A stretch of DNA of 13,853 nt from DASWIG01 sp965371445 (GTDB taxonomy: Bacteria; Acidobacteriota; Thermoanaerobaculia; Multivoradales; J023): positions 1 through 13,853 of the forward strand of contig CBDUYN010000232.1 of NCBI GenBank assembly GCA_965371445.1, in the 5' to 3' direction. The notes under the pieces are model-generated. The model saw nothing but the letters and a program-made list of their open reading frames with translations, was not told the DNA's origin and made no database searches. A program made the position numbers and the translations under genes. Shown here piece by piece: positions 1 to 6,901 of this stretch; within the stretch, counting starts at the first letter, position 1, and each line of letters starts with the position of its first letter.

Positions 1-353
1 GCCGGGGGCTCGGGCTTGATCATGATCATCCAGCCCGCCAGAGGACCCGGTGTCTGCGAGCGGGCGAGGTGGAGGATCTGCTGGAAACCCCGGGTGGTGA
101 TGAGCCCGACCCGGGCTCCCTTGCCCTCCAGGACGGCGTTCGTGGCCACGGTCGTGCCGTGCATCACGTACGCCAGCTCCCGGGCCGCGACGCCGCTCTC
201 CTCGAGAATGCGGTGGATGCCCTGGAGCACCCCCAGGGACGGATCGGCGGGCGTCGACGGAGTCTTCACCCGGTAGAGCGCGCCGCTCTCGTCGTGTACC
301 AGTATCAGGTCGGTGAAGGTTCCGCCGACGTCGACTCCCAAGCGATAGGCCAT
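1..353 (-). CDS. hyuA: Hydantoinase/oxoprolinase-family protein, HyuA-like subunit (N-terminal part only)
   Basis: This is the N-terminal 117 codons of a HyuA-type protein; the rest lies beyond the left edge. The protein opens MAYRLGVDVGGTFTDLILV, the phosphate-binding loop of the ASKHA-like fold that begins N-methylhydantoinase A, 5-oxoprolinase and the HyuA-like subunits of acetone and acetophenone carboxylases. Further on are VMHGTTVATNAVLEGKGARV and GLITTRGF, both typical of the family's first domain. The ATG at 353 is fixed by a strong Shine-Dalgarno AGGAGG (minus strand, bases 363-358) four bases upstream. Family members use ATP to open cyclic amides or to activate a carbonyl for carboxylation, usually with a HyuB partner, which would lie off the window. 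The gene is divergent from the receptor/CoA operon and shares its 199-base control region, so joint regulation is likely. Family assignment is secure; which of the reactions it performs cannot be told from this fragment. Confidence 0.9.
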   Translation of the reverse strand, partial: MAYRLGVDVGGTFTDLILVHDESGALYRVKTPSTPADPSLGVLQGIHRILEESGVAARELAYVMHGTTVATNAVLEGKGARVGLITTRGFQQILHLARSQTPGPLAGWMIMIKPEPP

Positions 354-417
354 GGTTCCTCCTACGGTTCGGTGATCTCCGGCGCCGGCCCGGCCGGATG
401 GCTTGACCGGCCAGCGC

Positions 418-446
418 TTGACATCTAGATGTCTGTACCTTATAAC
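418..446 (+). promoter_or_regulatory. Sigma70-type promoter of the receptor/CoA-transferase operon
   Basis: A -35 box TTGACA (418-423, 6/6 consensus) is followed after exactly 17 bases by a -10 box TATAAC (441-446, 5/6 consensus). Transcription should start near 453, giving a leader of about 100 bases before the ATG at 553. The -10 region contains the symmetric TTATAA, so a divergent hyuA promoter could overlap it. The only minus-strand pairings I see (for example TTGCCT with TATAAG at 15-base spacing) are weak. Confidence 0.75.
420..433. promoter_or_regulatory. Perfect 14-bp palindrome, candidate GntR/HutC operator
   Basis: GACATCTAGATGTC is a perfect inverted repeat with no spacer. It starts inside the -35 box (from its third base) and fills most of the promoter spacer, where a bound dimer would block RNA polymerase. 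HutC-subfamily GntR sites are short palindromes, often with a TCTAGA or similar core (for example the DasR/NagR-type sites), and this one has that core. The last gene of the operon (5653-6453) encodes such a regulator. The site lies in the only control region shared by hyuA and the operon. The link to the regulator is inferred from position and symmetry. Confidence 0.65.
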
Positions 447-478
447 AAATCCGGAGCTCAGGCAAGGAGCCGACCGAA

Positions 479-513
479 GGATCCCGCTGGGGCGGGTCCT
501 CCCAGCACTTTTT
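479..513 (+). promoter_or_regulatory. Leader hairpins followed by a T tract (possible attenuator)
   Basis: In the untranslated leader, GCTGGG (486-491) can pair with CCCAGC (501-506). AC and then five T (509-513) follow, which is the shape of a small intrinsic terminator. A competing stem pairs GGATCCCGC (479-487, one bulged base) with GCGGGTCC (492-499) and would exclude the first. The stem is only 6 bp and the T tract short, so this may be chance in GC-rich DNA. Confidence 0.3.
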
Positions 514-552
514 CGCGCTCGTGGAGTAGGAGCACAGAACAGGAGGTAGCAG

Positions 553-3066
553 ATGTCGAAACAAAGAATGGCCGTCCTGCTGACGGCTGCCGCGTTCTTG
601 TGGGTCGCCGGGACGGCCCTGGGCCAGTCCGAGGACGCTGCGTCGCAAGAGACGCCGCCGAAGGCCGAGATTTCCGAGGAGATCACGGTCACGGCGCGCC
701 AGACGGAGGAAGCGCTCCAGGACGTGCCGGCGACGGTCTCGGTCCTGACCGACACGCAGATCGAGTCGGTGGGCGTGGCGCGGGCCGAGGACTTCGTGAA
801 GCTGGTGCCGGGCGTGTCGATGGTCAACGCGGCCGAGGTCGGCGACACGCAGGTCAACATTCGCGGTATCAACGGCGCGCGCGACGCGGAGAACAGCTTC
901 GCCTTCATCGTCGACGGTATCCTGATGACGAATCCGGCGGCGTTCAACCGCGAGTACCTGAACCTGCGCCAGATCGAAGTCCTGAAGGGTCCCCAAGGCG
1001 CGCTCTACGGCCGCAACGCCGCCGCCGGTGCGGTGATCGTGACGACCCACACCCCGGGCGAGGAGGTCGAGGGCGAGATCCGGTTGTCGATCGCCAACGA
1101 CGCCACCTACGTCGGCTCGCTTCTCGTCGGCGGACCGATCGGAACACACGGCCGCCACCACTTCCAATTCTTCACCGACTGGCGCACGTCCGACGGTTTC
1201 TACGCCAACAGCTTTCAGGGCCGCGACGACATCGTCGACGATTTCCAAAGCTACGACGTCGGCGGCCGGTTGCTGCTCCATCCGGGCGACCGCACGAGCT
1301 GGGACATCAAGGCACGCTACGGCGAAGTCGACGCGGCTTCGATCACCTTCAACGCGGCGTTCGCCCTGCCGGATTTTGCCTCGGTGCTCAGTACTCCGGA
1401 GTTCTTCGAGGACGTCAACGACCACGAGTTCGTCTTTCAGGCGAACATCGATCCGCAAAACTCGCAGGAGGCCCTCGAATTTTCGATCAAGCTCGACCGT
1501 GAGCTCGGCTGGGGAGACTTGACGGCCTGGGTCCTCTACAGCGACATCGAGAATTCGCTTTCCGCCGACGGCACGAGCGGCGCCTTCGGATTTTTCAACA
1601 CCGAGGAGAACTGCGCCCAGTCGACGGCGGCGCTTTTTGCCGCTGGCGTCGTCCTGCCGCCGCCCCAGTTCCTGGGTCCTGATCCCTTCAATTCGCTCTT
1701 CGGACCCTACAGCCCGACGACCTGCGACGGCACCCAGTTCCAGGTACGCAGCCAGGAGGACCTCTCGGCCGAGCTCCGGCTCTCCGGCGAGGCCGGGGAG
1801 CGGACGCGCTGGCAGGCCGGCCTCTATTACCTGACGATCGACCGCGAGGTGGGTGTGAACCTCGGGATCGACCGTGGCCTGGGCGTCGTCGAGGAGCTCT
1901 TCGTGCCCCAGAGCGGCGCCAACCCGACCGAGCAGCTGGTGCACGACAACTTCAAAAGCGACGTCTTCGCGCTCTTCGGCGCCTTGCGCCGTGACGTCAG
2001 CGACGCGGTCGAGCTGTCGCTCGCGCTACGCTACGACCGGGAAGAGCGCGACGTGCGAAACCTCGTGCCCACCGAACCCCGCACGCAGTTCGTCGACTTC
2101 ACCCTCGACGGCCAGTTCACCGGCGGCGCGCCGCTCAACCCGGGCCTCGATCCCTCGATCAATCCCTCGGGCGAGATCGCACCCAAGAGCGAGACCTTTG
2201 ACGAGCTCCAGCCCAAGGTGAGCTTCACCTGGGACGCGAGCGACCGCTTCACGCTCTACGGCAGCTGGGGCGTCGGCTTCAAGAGCGGCGGCTTCAACAA
2301 CCAGGGATCGAGCGCCACGGTCGAGATCTTCTACAACAGCCTGCTCGGCACCGACCTGGTGATCGAGGACCAGTTCGACAAGGAGACCTCCTCGGCCTTT
2401 GAGCTCGGCTTCAAGTCCGACGTGAGCGATCGTTTTTACCTGGAGGGCGCCCTCTTCCAGACCGACGTCGACGACATGCAGTTCTTCGAGTTCCTGGTGG
2501 GGCCCTTCGGTCTGCTGCGGGTGGTGTCGAACATCGACGAGGTCTCGATTCAGGGCGCCGAGCTCGGCTGGAACGCCCGGGTGACCGACAGCTTCAGCCT
2601 CTACGGCGGTTTCGCCTTGACCGACAGCGAGATCGAAGCGAACACCTCGCGGCCCGCGACCGTGGGCAACAAGTCGCCCTACACACCCGAGTACACGGGG
2701 AACCTGGCGGCGGAGCTCAGCCGTCCGGCGAACGACCGCTGGTACTGGACGGTGGGCGCCTACTTCACCTTCGTCGGCGAGACCTGGTTCCACACCGTCC
2801 AGGACGAGACCCGGGTGACGCTTTTCAACGCCCTCTTTCCCGGCCTCGGCGTCGCCGACTATTCCCTGACCCGGCGCGACAGCTACGAGCTCGTCGACCT
2901 CAGAATCGGGATCAATTCGGCGAGCTGGTCGTTGACGGTTTTCGGCAGCAACCTCACCGACGAAGACCACCTCGAAGAGGTGATCACGGCTCCCGAGTTC
3001 GGCGGGTCGTTCATTCATCCGTCGACCCAGCGCCGCTTCGGAGTGGAGGTCGGCTTTCGCTTCTAG
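553..3066 (+). CDS. TonB-dependent outer-membrane receptor
   Basis: This 837-residue protein is an outer-membrane, energy-dependent importer. Residues 1-24 form a signal peptide (basic MSKQR, hydrophobic core, ALG cleavage site). A TonB box, EEITVTA, follows at about 42-48. The plug domain spans about 50-165, with NIRGI, IVDGI and IEVLKGPQGALYGRNA. The rest is a long beta-barrel rich in alternating aromatic strands and ending in the outer-membrane signature RRFGVEVGFRF. There is no N-terminal STN signalling domain, so it is not a FecA-type transducer. The ATG is preceded by AGGAGG (541-546) at ideal spacing. It is the first gene of the operon, 12 bases from a CoA-transferase, which suggests an organic acid or conjugate as cargo rather than only iron; that is inference. 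Length and architecture are normal for the family, and nothing looks broken. Confidence 0.95.
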   Translation: MSKQRMAVLLTAAAFLWVAGTALGQSEDAASQETPPKAEISEEITVTARQTEEALQDVPATVSVLTDTQIESVGVARAEDFVKLVPGVSMVNAAEVGDTQVNIRGINGARDAENSFAFIVDGILMTNPAAFNREYLNLRQIEVLKGPQGALYGRNAAAGAVIVTTHTPGEEVEGEIRLSIANDATYVGSLLVGGPIGTHGRHHFQFFTDWRTSDGFYANSFQGRDDIVDDFQSYDVGGRLLLHPGDRTSWDIKARYGEVDAASITFNAAFALPDFASVLSTPEFFEDVNDHEFVFQANIDPQNSQEALEFSIKLDRELGWGDLTAWVLYSDIENSLSADGTSGAFGFFNTEENCAQSTAALFAAGVVLPPPQFLGPDPFNSLFGPYSPTTCDGTQFQVRSQEDLSAELRLSGEAGERTRWQAGLYYLTIDREVGVNLGIDRGLGVVEELFVPQSGANPTEQLVHDNFKSDVFALFGALRRDVSDAVELSLALRYDREERDVRNLVPTEPRTQFVDFTLDGQFTGGAPLNPGLDPSINPSGEIAPKSETFDELQPKVSFTWDASDRFTLYGSWGVGFKSGGFNNQGSSATVEIFYNSLLGTDLVIEDQFDKETSSAFELGFKSDVSDRFYLEGALFQTDVDDMQFFEFLVGPFGLLRVVSNIDEVSIQGAELGWNARVTDSFSLYGGFALTDSEIEANTSRPATVGNKSPYTPEYTGNLAAELSRPANDRWYWTVGAYFTFVGETWFHTVQDETRVTLFNALFPGLGVADYSLTRRDSYELVDLRIGINSASWSLTVFGSNLTDEDHLEEVITAPEFGGSFIHPSTQRRFGVEVGFRF

Positions 3067-3078
3067 CCTGGGGTCCGT

Positions 3079-4293
3079 ATGAATCCATCCAGCGCTGAGA
3101 CAGGGGGTCCTCTCTCGGGAATCCGCGTGCTGGAGATGGGCCAGCTTCTGGCGGGCCCGTTCGCGGCGACGCTGCTCGGCTACTTCGGGGCCGAGGTGGT
3201 CAAGGTCGAGCCGCCCGGCAGCGGCGACCCGATTCGCCGCTGGCGGCTCGTCGACGAGGGCGGCTCGCTCTGGTGGCACAGCATCGGACGCAACAAGAAA
3301 TGCGTCACCCTGGACCTGCGCCGCGAGGAAGGCCGGGCGCTGGCCCGTCGGCTGGCGCTTCAGGTCGACGTCCTGGTCGAGAACTTCCGGCCCGGGACGC
3401 TCGAGAAGTGGGGCCTGGGGCCCGACGAGCTGAAGGAGGAGAACCCCGGCCTCGTCTTCGCCCGCATCTCGGGCTACGGGCAGACCGGCCCCTACGCTCC
3501 GCGGCCGGGCTACGCCTCGGTGTGCGAGGGGGTTGGAGGGTTCCGCTACATCAACGGCTTTCCGGATCGTCCGCCCGCCCGGCCCAACATCAGCCTCGGG
3601 GATTCGCTGGCCGGGCTCCACGCCGCTTTTGGAATCCTGCTGGCGCTCCTCGAACGCCAGCGAAGCGGCGAGGGCGCCGGCCAGGTCGTCGACGTCGCCA
3701 TCTACGAGTCGGTCTACAACATGCTGGAAGCGATCGTCCCCGAGTACGACCGCTGCGGCGAGGTCCGGGGACCGTCGGGCTCGACGATCACCGGGATCGT
3801 GCCGACCAACACCTACCTGTGCTGCGACGGGAAGCACGTCATCATCGGCGGCAACGGCGACTCGATCTTCCGGCGCCTCATGCGGACCGCCGGGCGCGCG
3901 GACATGGCCGAGGATCCGCGGCTCGCGGACAACGTCGGCCGGGTCGAGCACCAGGAGAAAATCGACGGCGCGATCGGTGAGTGGACCGCGACCCTCGACG
4001 CCGCGGAGGTCCTGGAGCGCCTGGAAGAGGTGAACGTACCGGCGGGACCCATCAACAGCGTCGCCGACATGACCAAGGATCCTCACTTCGAGGCCAGGGG
4101 CCTCTTTGAAGAGGTGGAGGTCGGCGGCCGGCCGCTCAAGATTCCCGCCATCCTGCCGAAGCTGACCGCGACGCCAGGCCGCACCCGCTGGCCGGGGCCG
4201 GCGTTGGGAGCCCACAACCAGGAGGTCCTGGGCGGCTGGTTGGGGCTCAACGAGGCCGAAATCGACCGGCTGCGCTCGGACGGCGTTCTCTGA
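3079..4293 (+). CDS. Class III CoA-transferase (CaiB/BaiF family)
   Basis: This 404-residue cytoplasmic enzyme should move CoA from a donor thioester (often succinyl-, acetyl- or formyl-CoA) to a carboxylic acid. It begins with the family signature LSGIRVLEMGQLLAGPFAA, followed by FGAEVVKVEPPGSGDPIR, RNKKCVTLDLR, VDVLVENFRPGTLEKWGLG and ISGYGQTGPYAPRPGY. The catalytic aspartate that forms the acyl-enzyme anhydride (Asp169 in formyl-CoA transferase) is visible as D175 in LGDSLAGLHAAFGILLAL. The C-terminal part carries VPAGPINSVADMTKDPHF, the usual second-domain motif. Length is normal. The family is clear, but its members act on formate, oxalate, carnitine, itaconate, malate, glutarate and many others, and the sequence does not tell which. 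The adjacent lyase suggests a 3-hydroxy-3-methylglutarate-like or other branched dicarboxylate substrate. It probably shares the transcript starting near 453. Confidence 0.93.
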   Translation: MNPSSAETGGPLSGIRVLEMGQLLAGPFAATLLGYFGAEVVKVEPPGSGDPIRRWRLVDEGGSLWWHSIGRNKKCVTLDLRREEGRALARRLALQVDVLVENFRPGTLEKWGLGPDELKEENPGLVFARISGYGQTGPYAPRPGYASVCEGVGGFRYINGFPDRPPARPNISLGDSLAGLHAAFGILLALLERQRSGEGAGQVVDVAIYESVYNMLEAIVPEYDRCGEVRGPSGSTITGIVPTNTYLCCDGKHVIIGGNGDSIFRRLMRTAGRADMAEDPRLADNVGRVEHQEKIDGAIGEWTATLDAAEVLERLEEVNVPAGPINSVADMTKDPHFEARGLFEEVEVGGRPLKIPAILPKLTATPGRTRWPGPALGAHNQEVLGGWLGLNEAEIDRLRSDGVL

Positions 4294-4323
4294 GGGCCAC
4301 CGAACCATGTCGAGAGCTTTGAG

Positions 4324-4734
4324 GTGCTGAAACGGATCCACCACATCGACTTCGTCGTCCGGGACCTTGACCGGGCGGTGGAGCAGTACCGCCGGATCTT
4401 CGGCATCGAGCCGTTGCCCCGCGAGGAGCTCCCGGAGCGCGGCGTCGAGCTGGTGCGCTTCCGGGTGGGGGAGACCTGGGTCATCCTCGTGCAGCCGATC
4501 CGCGAGGAGAGTCCGGTCCAGGCCTTTCTCGATCGCCACGGCGAAGGCTTCTTTCACATCGCCTACGCGGTCGACGACTTCGAAGCCACGGCTCGGAACC
4601 TGGAGCGTCAAGGCGTTCGCACGGCTCCGCCCCGCCGCGGTGTGGAGGGCTGGCGTTTGCTGGACCTGGAGTTGGAGGAAACCTTCGGAGCGATGACTCA
4701 ACTGGTGGGCGAAGACGGCGGGGAGGGCGGCTGA
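4324..4734 (+). CDS. VOC-superfamily protein, methylmalonyl-CoA-epimerase-like
   Basis: This 136-residue protein has two beta-alpha-beta-beta-beta modules: IHHIDFVVRDLDRAVEQYR with LFRVGE-like strands, then GEGFFHIAYAVDDFEATARNL. The spacing and the segment VILVQPIREESPVQAFL match methylmalonyl-CoA epimerases. The epimerase metal ligands are His, Gln, His, Glu. Here H7 and H78 are kept, but by my alignment the Gln position is I54 and the last Glu is Q125 in TQLVG. A standard metal-bound epimerase is therefore doubtful; it could act on another acyl-CoA, use a different metal, or have lost catalysis. The start is GTG at 4324, because the ATG at 4307 is in another frame and stops after seven codons. 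It lies 30 bases after the CoA-transferase and 1 base before the lyase, so it is an operon member. Confidence 0.85.
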   Translation: MLKRIHHIDFVVRDLDRAVEQYRRIFGIEPLPREELPERGVELVRFRVGETWVILVQPIREESPVQAFLDRHGEGFFHIAYAVDDFEATARNLERQGVRTAPPRRGVEGWRLLDLELEETFGAMTQLVGEDGGEGG

Positions 4735-4735
4735 G

Positions 4736-5656
4736 GTGACGCGTCGCCGCATTCACCTCATTGAGGTCGGTCCCCGCGACGGTTTCCAGATGGAGACCGC
4801 TTTCATCCCCACCGAGCTGAAGGTGGAGGTGCTCGACCTCGTCGCCCAGGCCGGCGTCTCCAAGATCGAGGCCACCTCCTTCGTCCATCCGAAGGTGATC
4901 CCCCAGATGCGGGACGCCGCTGAGGTGCTGGCGCGTGTCCATCGGCGTCCCGGGGTGAGCTACACCGTCCTGGTGCCCAACCTGAAGGGTCTGGAGCGGG
5001 CACTCGAGGCCGGCGTCGACGGCGTCCGGCTGGTGATCTGTGTCACAGAGGCCTACAACCAGCGCAACGTCGGGATGTCGGTCGCGGAGTCGGTGGCGGC
5101 CTGCCGCGAGATGTTGCATCTCGCGGCGCCGGCGGAGTGTCCTATCGAGGTGATCCTGGGCGTCGCCTTCGGCTGTCCCCTGGCCGGCGCGGTGCCGGAA
5201 GACCGGGTCGTGGAGCTGGCTCTCGACCTCGCCAGGATCGGCGTCCGTGAGCTCAGTGTCGCCGACTCGGTCGGCCTCGCCCATCCGCGCCAGGTCGCGC
5301 GGTTGACGTCGCGGCTGCGGCGGGAGCTCGAAGGAGTTGCCCTGTCGCTTCATCTCCACGACACTCGCGGGCTCGGCCTCGCCAACGCCGCCGCCGCCCT
5401 CGACGAGGGCATCGACACGTTCGACGCTTCGATCGGCGGGCTCGGCGGCTGCCCGGTGGTTCCCGGCGGAGCCGGCAACGTCGCCACCGAGGACCTGGTC
5501 AACCTGTGCGAGGAGATGGGCTTCGAAACCGGTGTCGACATCGCCAAGCTCCGCCGTGCCTCGCGCAAGGTGGCCAAGTTCCTCGGCCGCGACCTGCCCG
5601 GTCGGCTGCTGTACGCCCCGACCCGCGAAGAGCTCTTCGCCGAGATCTCGCCATGA
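4736..5656 (+). CDS. HMG-CoA-lyase-like enzyme (HMGL/DRE-TIM aldolase family)
   Basis: This 306-residue TIM-barrel enzyme should cleave a 3-hydroxy-acyl-CoA at a C-C bond; HMG-CoA lyase yields acetyl-CoA and acetoacetate. All key residues of HMG-CoA lyase are visible: R14 and D15 in VGPRDGFQ, E45 in IEATSFVHPKVIPQM, D177 in SVADSVGLAHP, metal ligands H206 and H208 in LHLHDTRGLGLAN, catalytic C239 in GLGGCP, and N248 in GNVATED. The canonical GLQNE loop reads GFQME, a variant that from memory marks a bacterial subfamily whose members are often annotated HMG-CoA lyase without proof. Translation starts at GTG 4736, one base after the preceding stop, with GGGAGGG at 4721-4727 as ribosome site. 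The stop overlaps the regulator start (ATGA). Active chemistry is likely; the exact substrate is unknown. Confidence 0.92.
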   Translation: MTRRRIHLIEVGPRDGFQMETAFIPTELKVEVLDLVAQAGVSKIEATSFVHPKVIPQMRDAAEVLARVHRRPGVSYTVLVPNLKGLERALEAGVDGVRLVICVTEAYNQRNVGMSVAESVAACREMLHLAAPAECPIEVILGVAFGCPLAGAVPEDRVVELALDLARIGVRELSVADSVGLAHPRQVARLTSRLRRELEGVALSLHLHDTRGLGLANAAAALDEGIDTFDASIGGLGGCPVVPGGAGNVATEDLVNLCEEMGFETGVDIAKLRRASRKVAKFLGRDLPGRLLYAPTREELFAEISP

Positions 5657-6453
5657 AGGACACCGGCAAGCGTCCTTTCGTCGCCACCGAGGTTCCGCTC
5701 TACTACCAGCTCGCCACGGTGTTGCGCGAGAAGATCCTTTCCGGGGACTACGAGACCGGAGCCCAGTTGCCCCCCCAGCTGAGCTTGGCGAAGGACTACG
5801 GTGTCAGCCGGCTGACCGCCCGCGCGGCGCTCAAGCAGCTCGAGGAACAGGGGCTCATCCGCCAGGAGCAGGGACGGGGGACCTTCGTCACCTACGAAGG
5901 CCCCTTCACCGGCGACATGGCGCTTGACGGCTCGATCGACGACCTGATCTCGATGGGCCGCGCCACGACGGTCCGGCTTCTCGACAGCCGGAGCGAGCCG
6001 GCCTCCGTGGAGGTGGCGAAAGCCCTGGGCCTGGAGACGGGAACCCCGGTGCTCCGTTGCCAGCGGCTACGGCTCCTGCGGGACGAGCCTTACTGCTACA
6101 TCGTCAACACGATGCCCCTTTCGATCGGCGAGCGCATCGACGCCGATCGCTGGGCCCAGGGATCGGTGCTCCAGTACATCGAGGACGATCTCGGGATTCC
6201 ACTACGCGAGGCGAAGCAGAAGATCCGCGCCTCGCTGGCGGATCCCAACCTCGCTCGCTGGCTCGACGTACGGATCGGCGCGCCGCTCTTGCGTCTCGAC
6301 TACCTGATCCGCACCGACGGGGGGCGGGTGGTGGAGCAGGCGCGCCTCTACTATCGGGGCGACGTCTATAGCTTCACTCTCAATCTGACGCGCAACCTGG
6401 AGGGGTCCCACGACTCGGCCTGGGCCTTGCGAGACCATCGGATCGAGCGTTGA
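5653..6453 (+). CDS. GntR-family regulator, HutC type (wHTH plus UTRA domain)
   Basis: This 266-residue DNA-binding repressor has an N-terminal winged helix-turn-helix at about residues 13-79, from VPLYYQLATVLREKI through LAKDYGVSRLTARAALKQL to the wing QEQGRGTFV. A C-terminal UTRA effector domain follows (about 95-250), with VLRCQRLRLLRDEPYCY, MPLSIGERI, GIPLREAKQKI and RLDYLIRTDGGRVVEQARLYYRGD. UTRA domains bind small carboxylates, sugars or phosphonates. The start is ATG 5653, overlapping the lyase stop by four bases; a longer frame upstream merely runs through the lyase gene. Being the last gene of the operon, it would be autoregulated through the palindrome at 420-433. Ligand release should induce both the operon and hyuA. 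Family is certain; target and ligand are inferred. Confidence 0.94.
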   Translation: MKDTGKRPFVATEVPLYYQLATVLREKILSGDYETGAQLPPQLSLAKDYGVSRLTARAALKQLEEQGLIRQEQGRGTFVTYEGPFTGDMALDGSIDDLISMGRATTVRLLDSRSEPASVEVAKALGLETGTPVLRCQRLRLLRDEPYCYIVNTMPLSIGERIDADRWAQGSVLQYIEDDLGIPLREAKQKIRASLADPNLARWLDVRIGAPLLRLDYLIRTDGGRVVEQARLYYRGDVYSFTLNLTRNLEGSHDSAWALRDHRIER

Positions 6454-6489
6454 GCGGAGTCCGCGGCCGAGCGCGACGGGGGAAGGGCA

Positions 6490-6518
6490 TTGACTTTCAA
6501 GGGTCCGACCTGTACAGT
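6490..6518 (+). promoter_or_regulatory. Promoter of the yefM antitoxin
   Basis: TTGACT (6490-6495) and TACAGT (6513-6518) are separated by 17 bases. The -10 box lies inside the first operator half, as expected for an autoregulated toxin-antitoxin promoter. The start would fall near 6525, immediately before the antitoxin. Confidence 0.65.
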
Positions 6519-6531
6519 TTTCCTGTACAGG
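6509..6531. promoter_or_regulatory. Double TGTACA operator of the YefM type
   Basis: Two copies of the palindrome CTGTACAG lie at 6510-6517 and 6523-6530, with centres 13 bp apart. Together they also form one larger inverted repeat, CCTGTACAG / CTGTACAGG, around TTTTC. The E. coli yefM-yoeB operator is known to consist of two adjacent palindromes with a TGTACA core about one helical turn apart, so this is a close match. The site overlaps the -10 box. Confidence 0.8.
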
Positions 6532-6544
6532 AAAGGAGTTGTCC

Positions 6545-6901
6545 GTGGCCATCCAGACGACCTACACAACGGCTCGTGCCCAGTTTGCGAAGCTCTGTGA
6601 CCAGGCGGTCGACGACCAGGAAGTCATCTTGATCCAGCGTCGGGGGAAGGAGGCCGTGGCGATGCTGGCGGCCTCGGAGTTGCGGAGCCTCGAGGAGACC
6701 GCCCATCTCCTGCGTTCGCCGGAGAACGCCCGGCGGCTTCTCCAGGCGTTGGGACGCGCCCGATCGCGTTTCGGCAACCCCGGGACCGTCGAAGACCTGC
6801 GCCGGGAGCTCGATCTCGACAACCAGAAGACCCGTTCCGCGGCATCGGCAAGCCGGAGCCCTTGCGACATCTCGGCGGCGGTGTCTGGTCACGACGCCTG
6901 A
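6545..6901 (+). CDS. yefM: YefM/Phd-family antitoxin with an out-of-frame extension
   Basis: Translation most likely starts at GTG 6545, six bases after AAAGGAG (6532-6538); a TTG at 6539 is the alternative. The 118-residue product has the YefM fold: an N-terminal DNA-binding part (TTYTTARAQFAKLCDQAVDD, then VILIQRRGKEAVAML) and the hallmark SLEETAHLLRSPENARRLL. The toxin-wrapping tail is GTVEDLRRELDLD. The true homology ends near residue 92 (about base 6820). The last 25 or so residues are the toxin remnant read in the wrong frame, which makes the protein longer than the usual 80-95 residues. It should still bind the TGTACA operator and may neutralise other YoeB-like toxins. Whether it is stable is unknown. 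Confidence 0.85.
   Translation: MAIQTTYTTARAQFAKLCDQAVDDQEVILIQRRGKEAVAMLAASELRSLEETAHLLRSPENARRLLQALGRARSRFGNPGTVEDLRRELDLDNQKTRSAASASRSPCDISAAVSGHDA

Noticed and set aside
16..428. Two plus-strand frames opposite the hyuA fragment
   Set aside because: The minus strand encodes the clear HyuA N-terminus with a strong ribosome site; the plus-strand products resemble nothing.
429..1502. A 357-codon plus-strand frame overlapping the control region and the receptor start
   Set aside because: The product is low-complexity and Arg-rich, and it overlaps the promoter and the well-supported receptor frame.
2026..4752. A 908-codon minus-strand open frame antisense to the receptor, CoA-transferase and VOC genes
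   Set aside because: It has no recognisable domain and lies opposite three well-supported genes. Long antisense frames are expected where GC-rich third positions suppress stops.
5506..5652. Longer start for the GntR regulator, upstream of 5653
   Set aside because: The added residues are the out-of-frame reading of the lyase gene. The conserved GntR fold begins after ATG 5653, which sits in a typical ATGA overlap.
6454..6489. Terminator after the GntR gene
   Set aside because: I could find no stable stem followed by a T tract in this stretch, so none is called.
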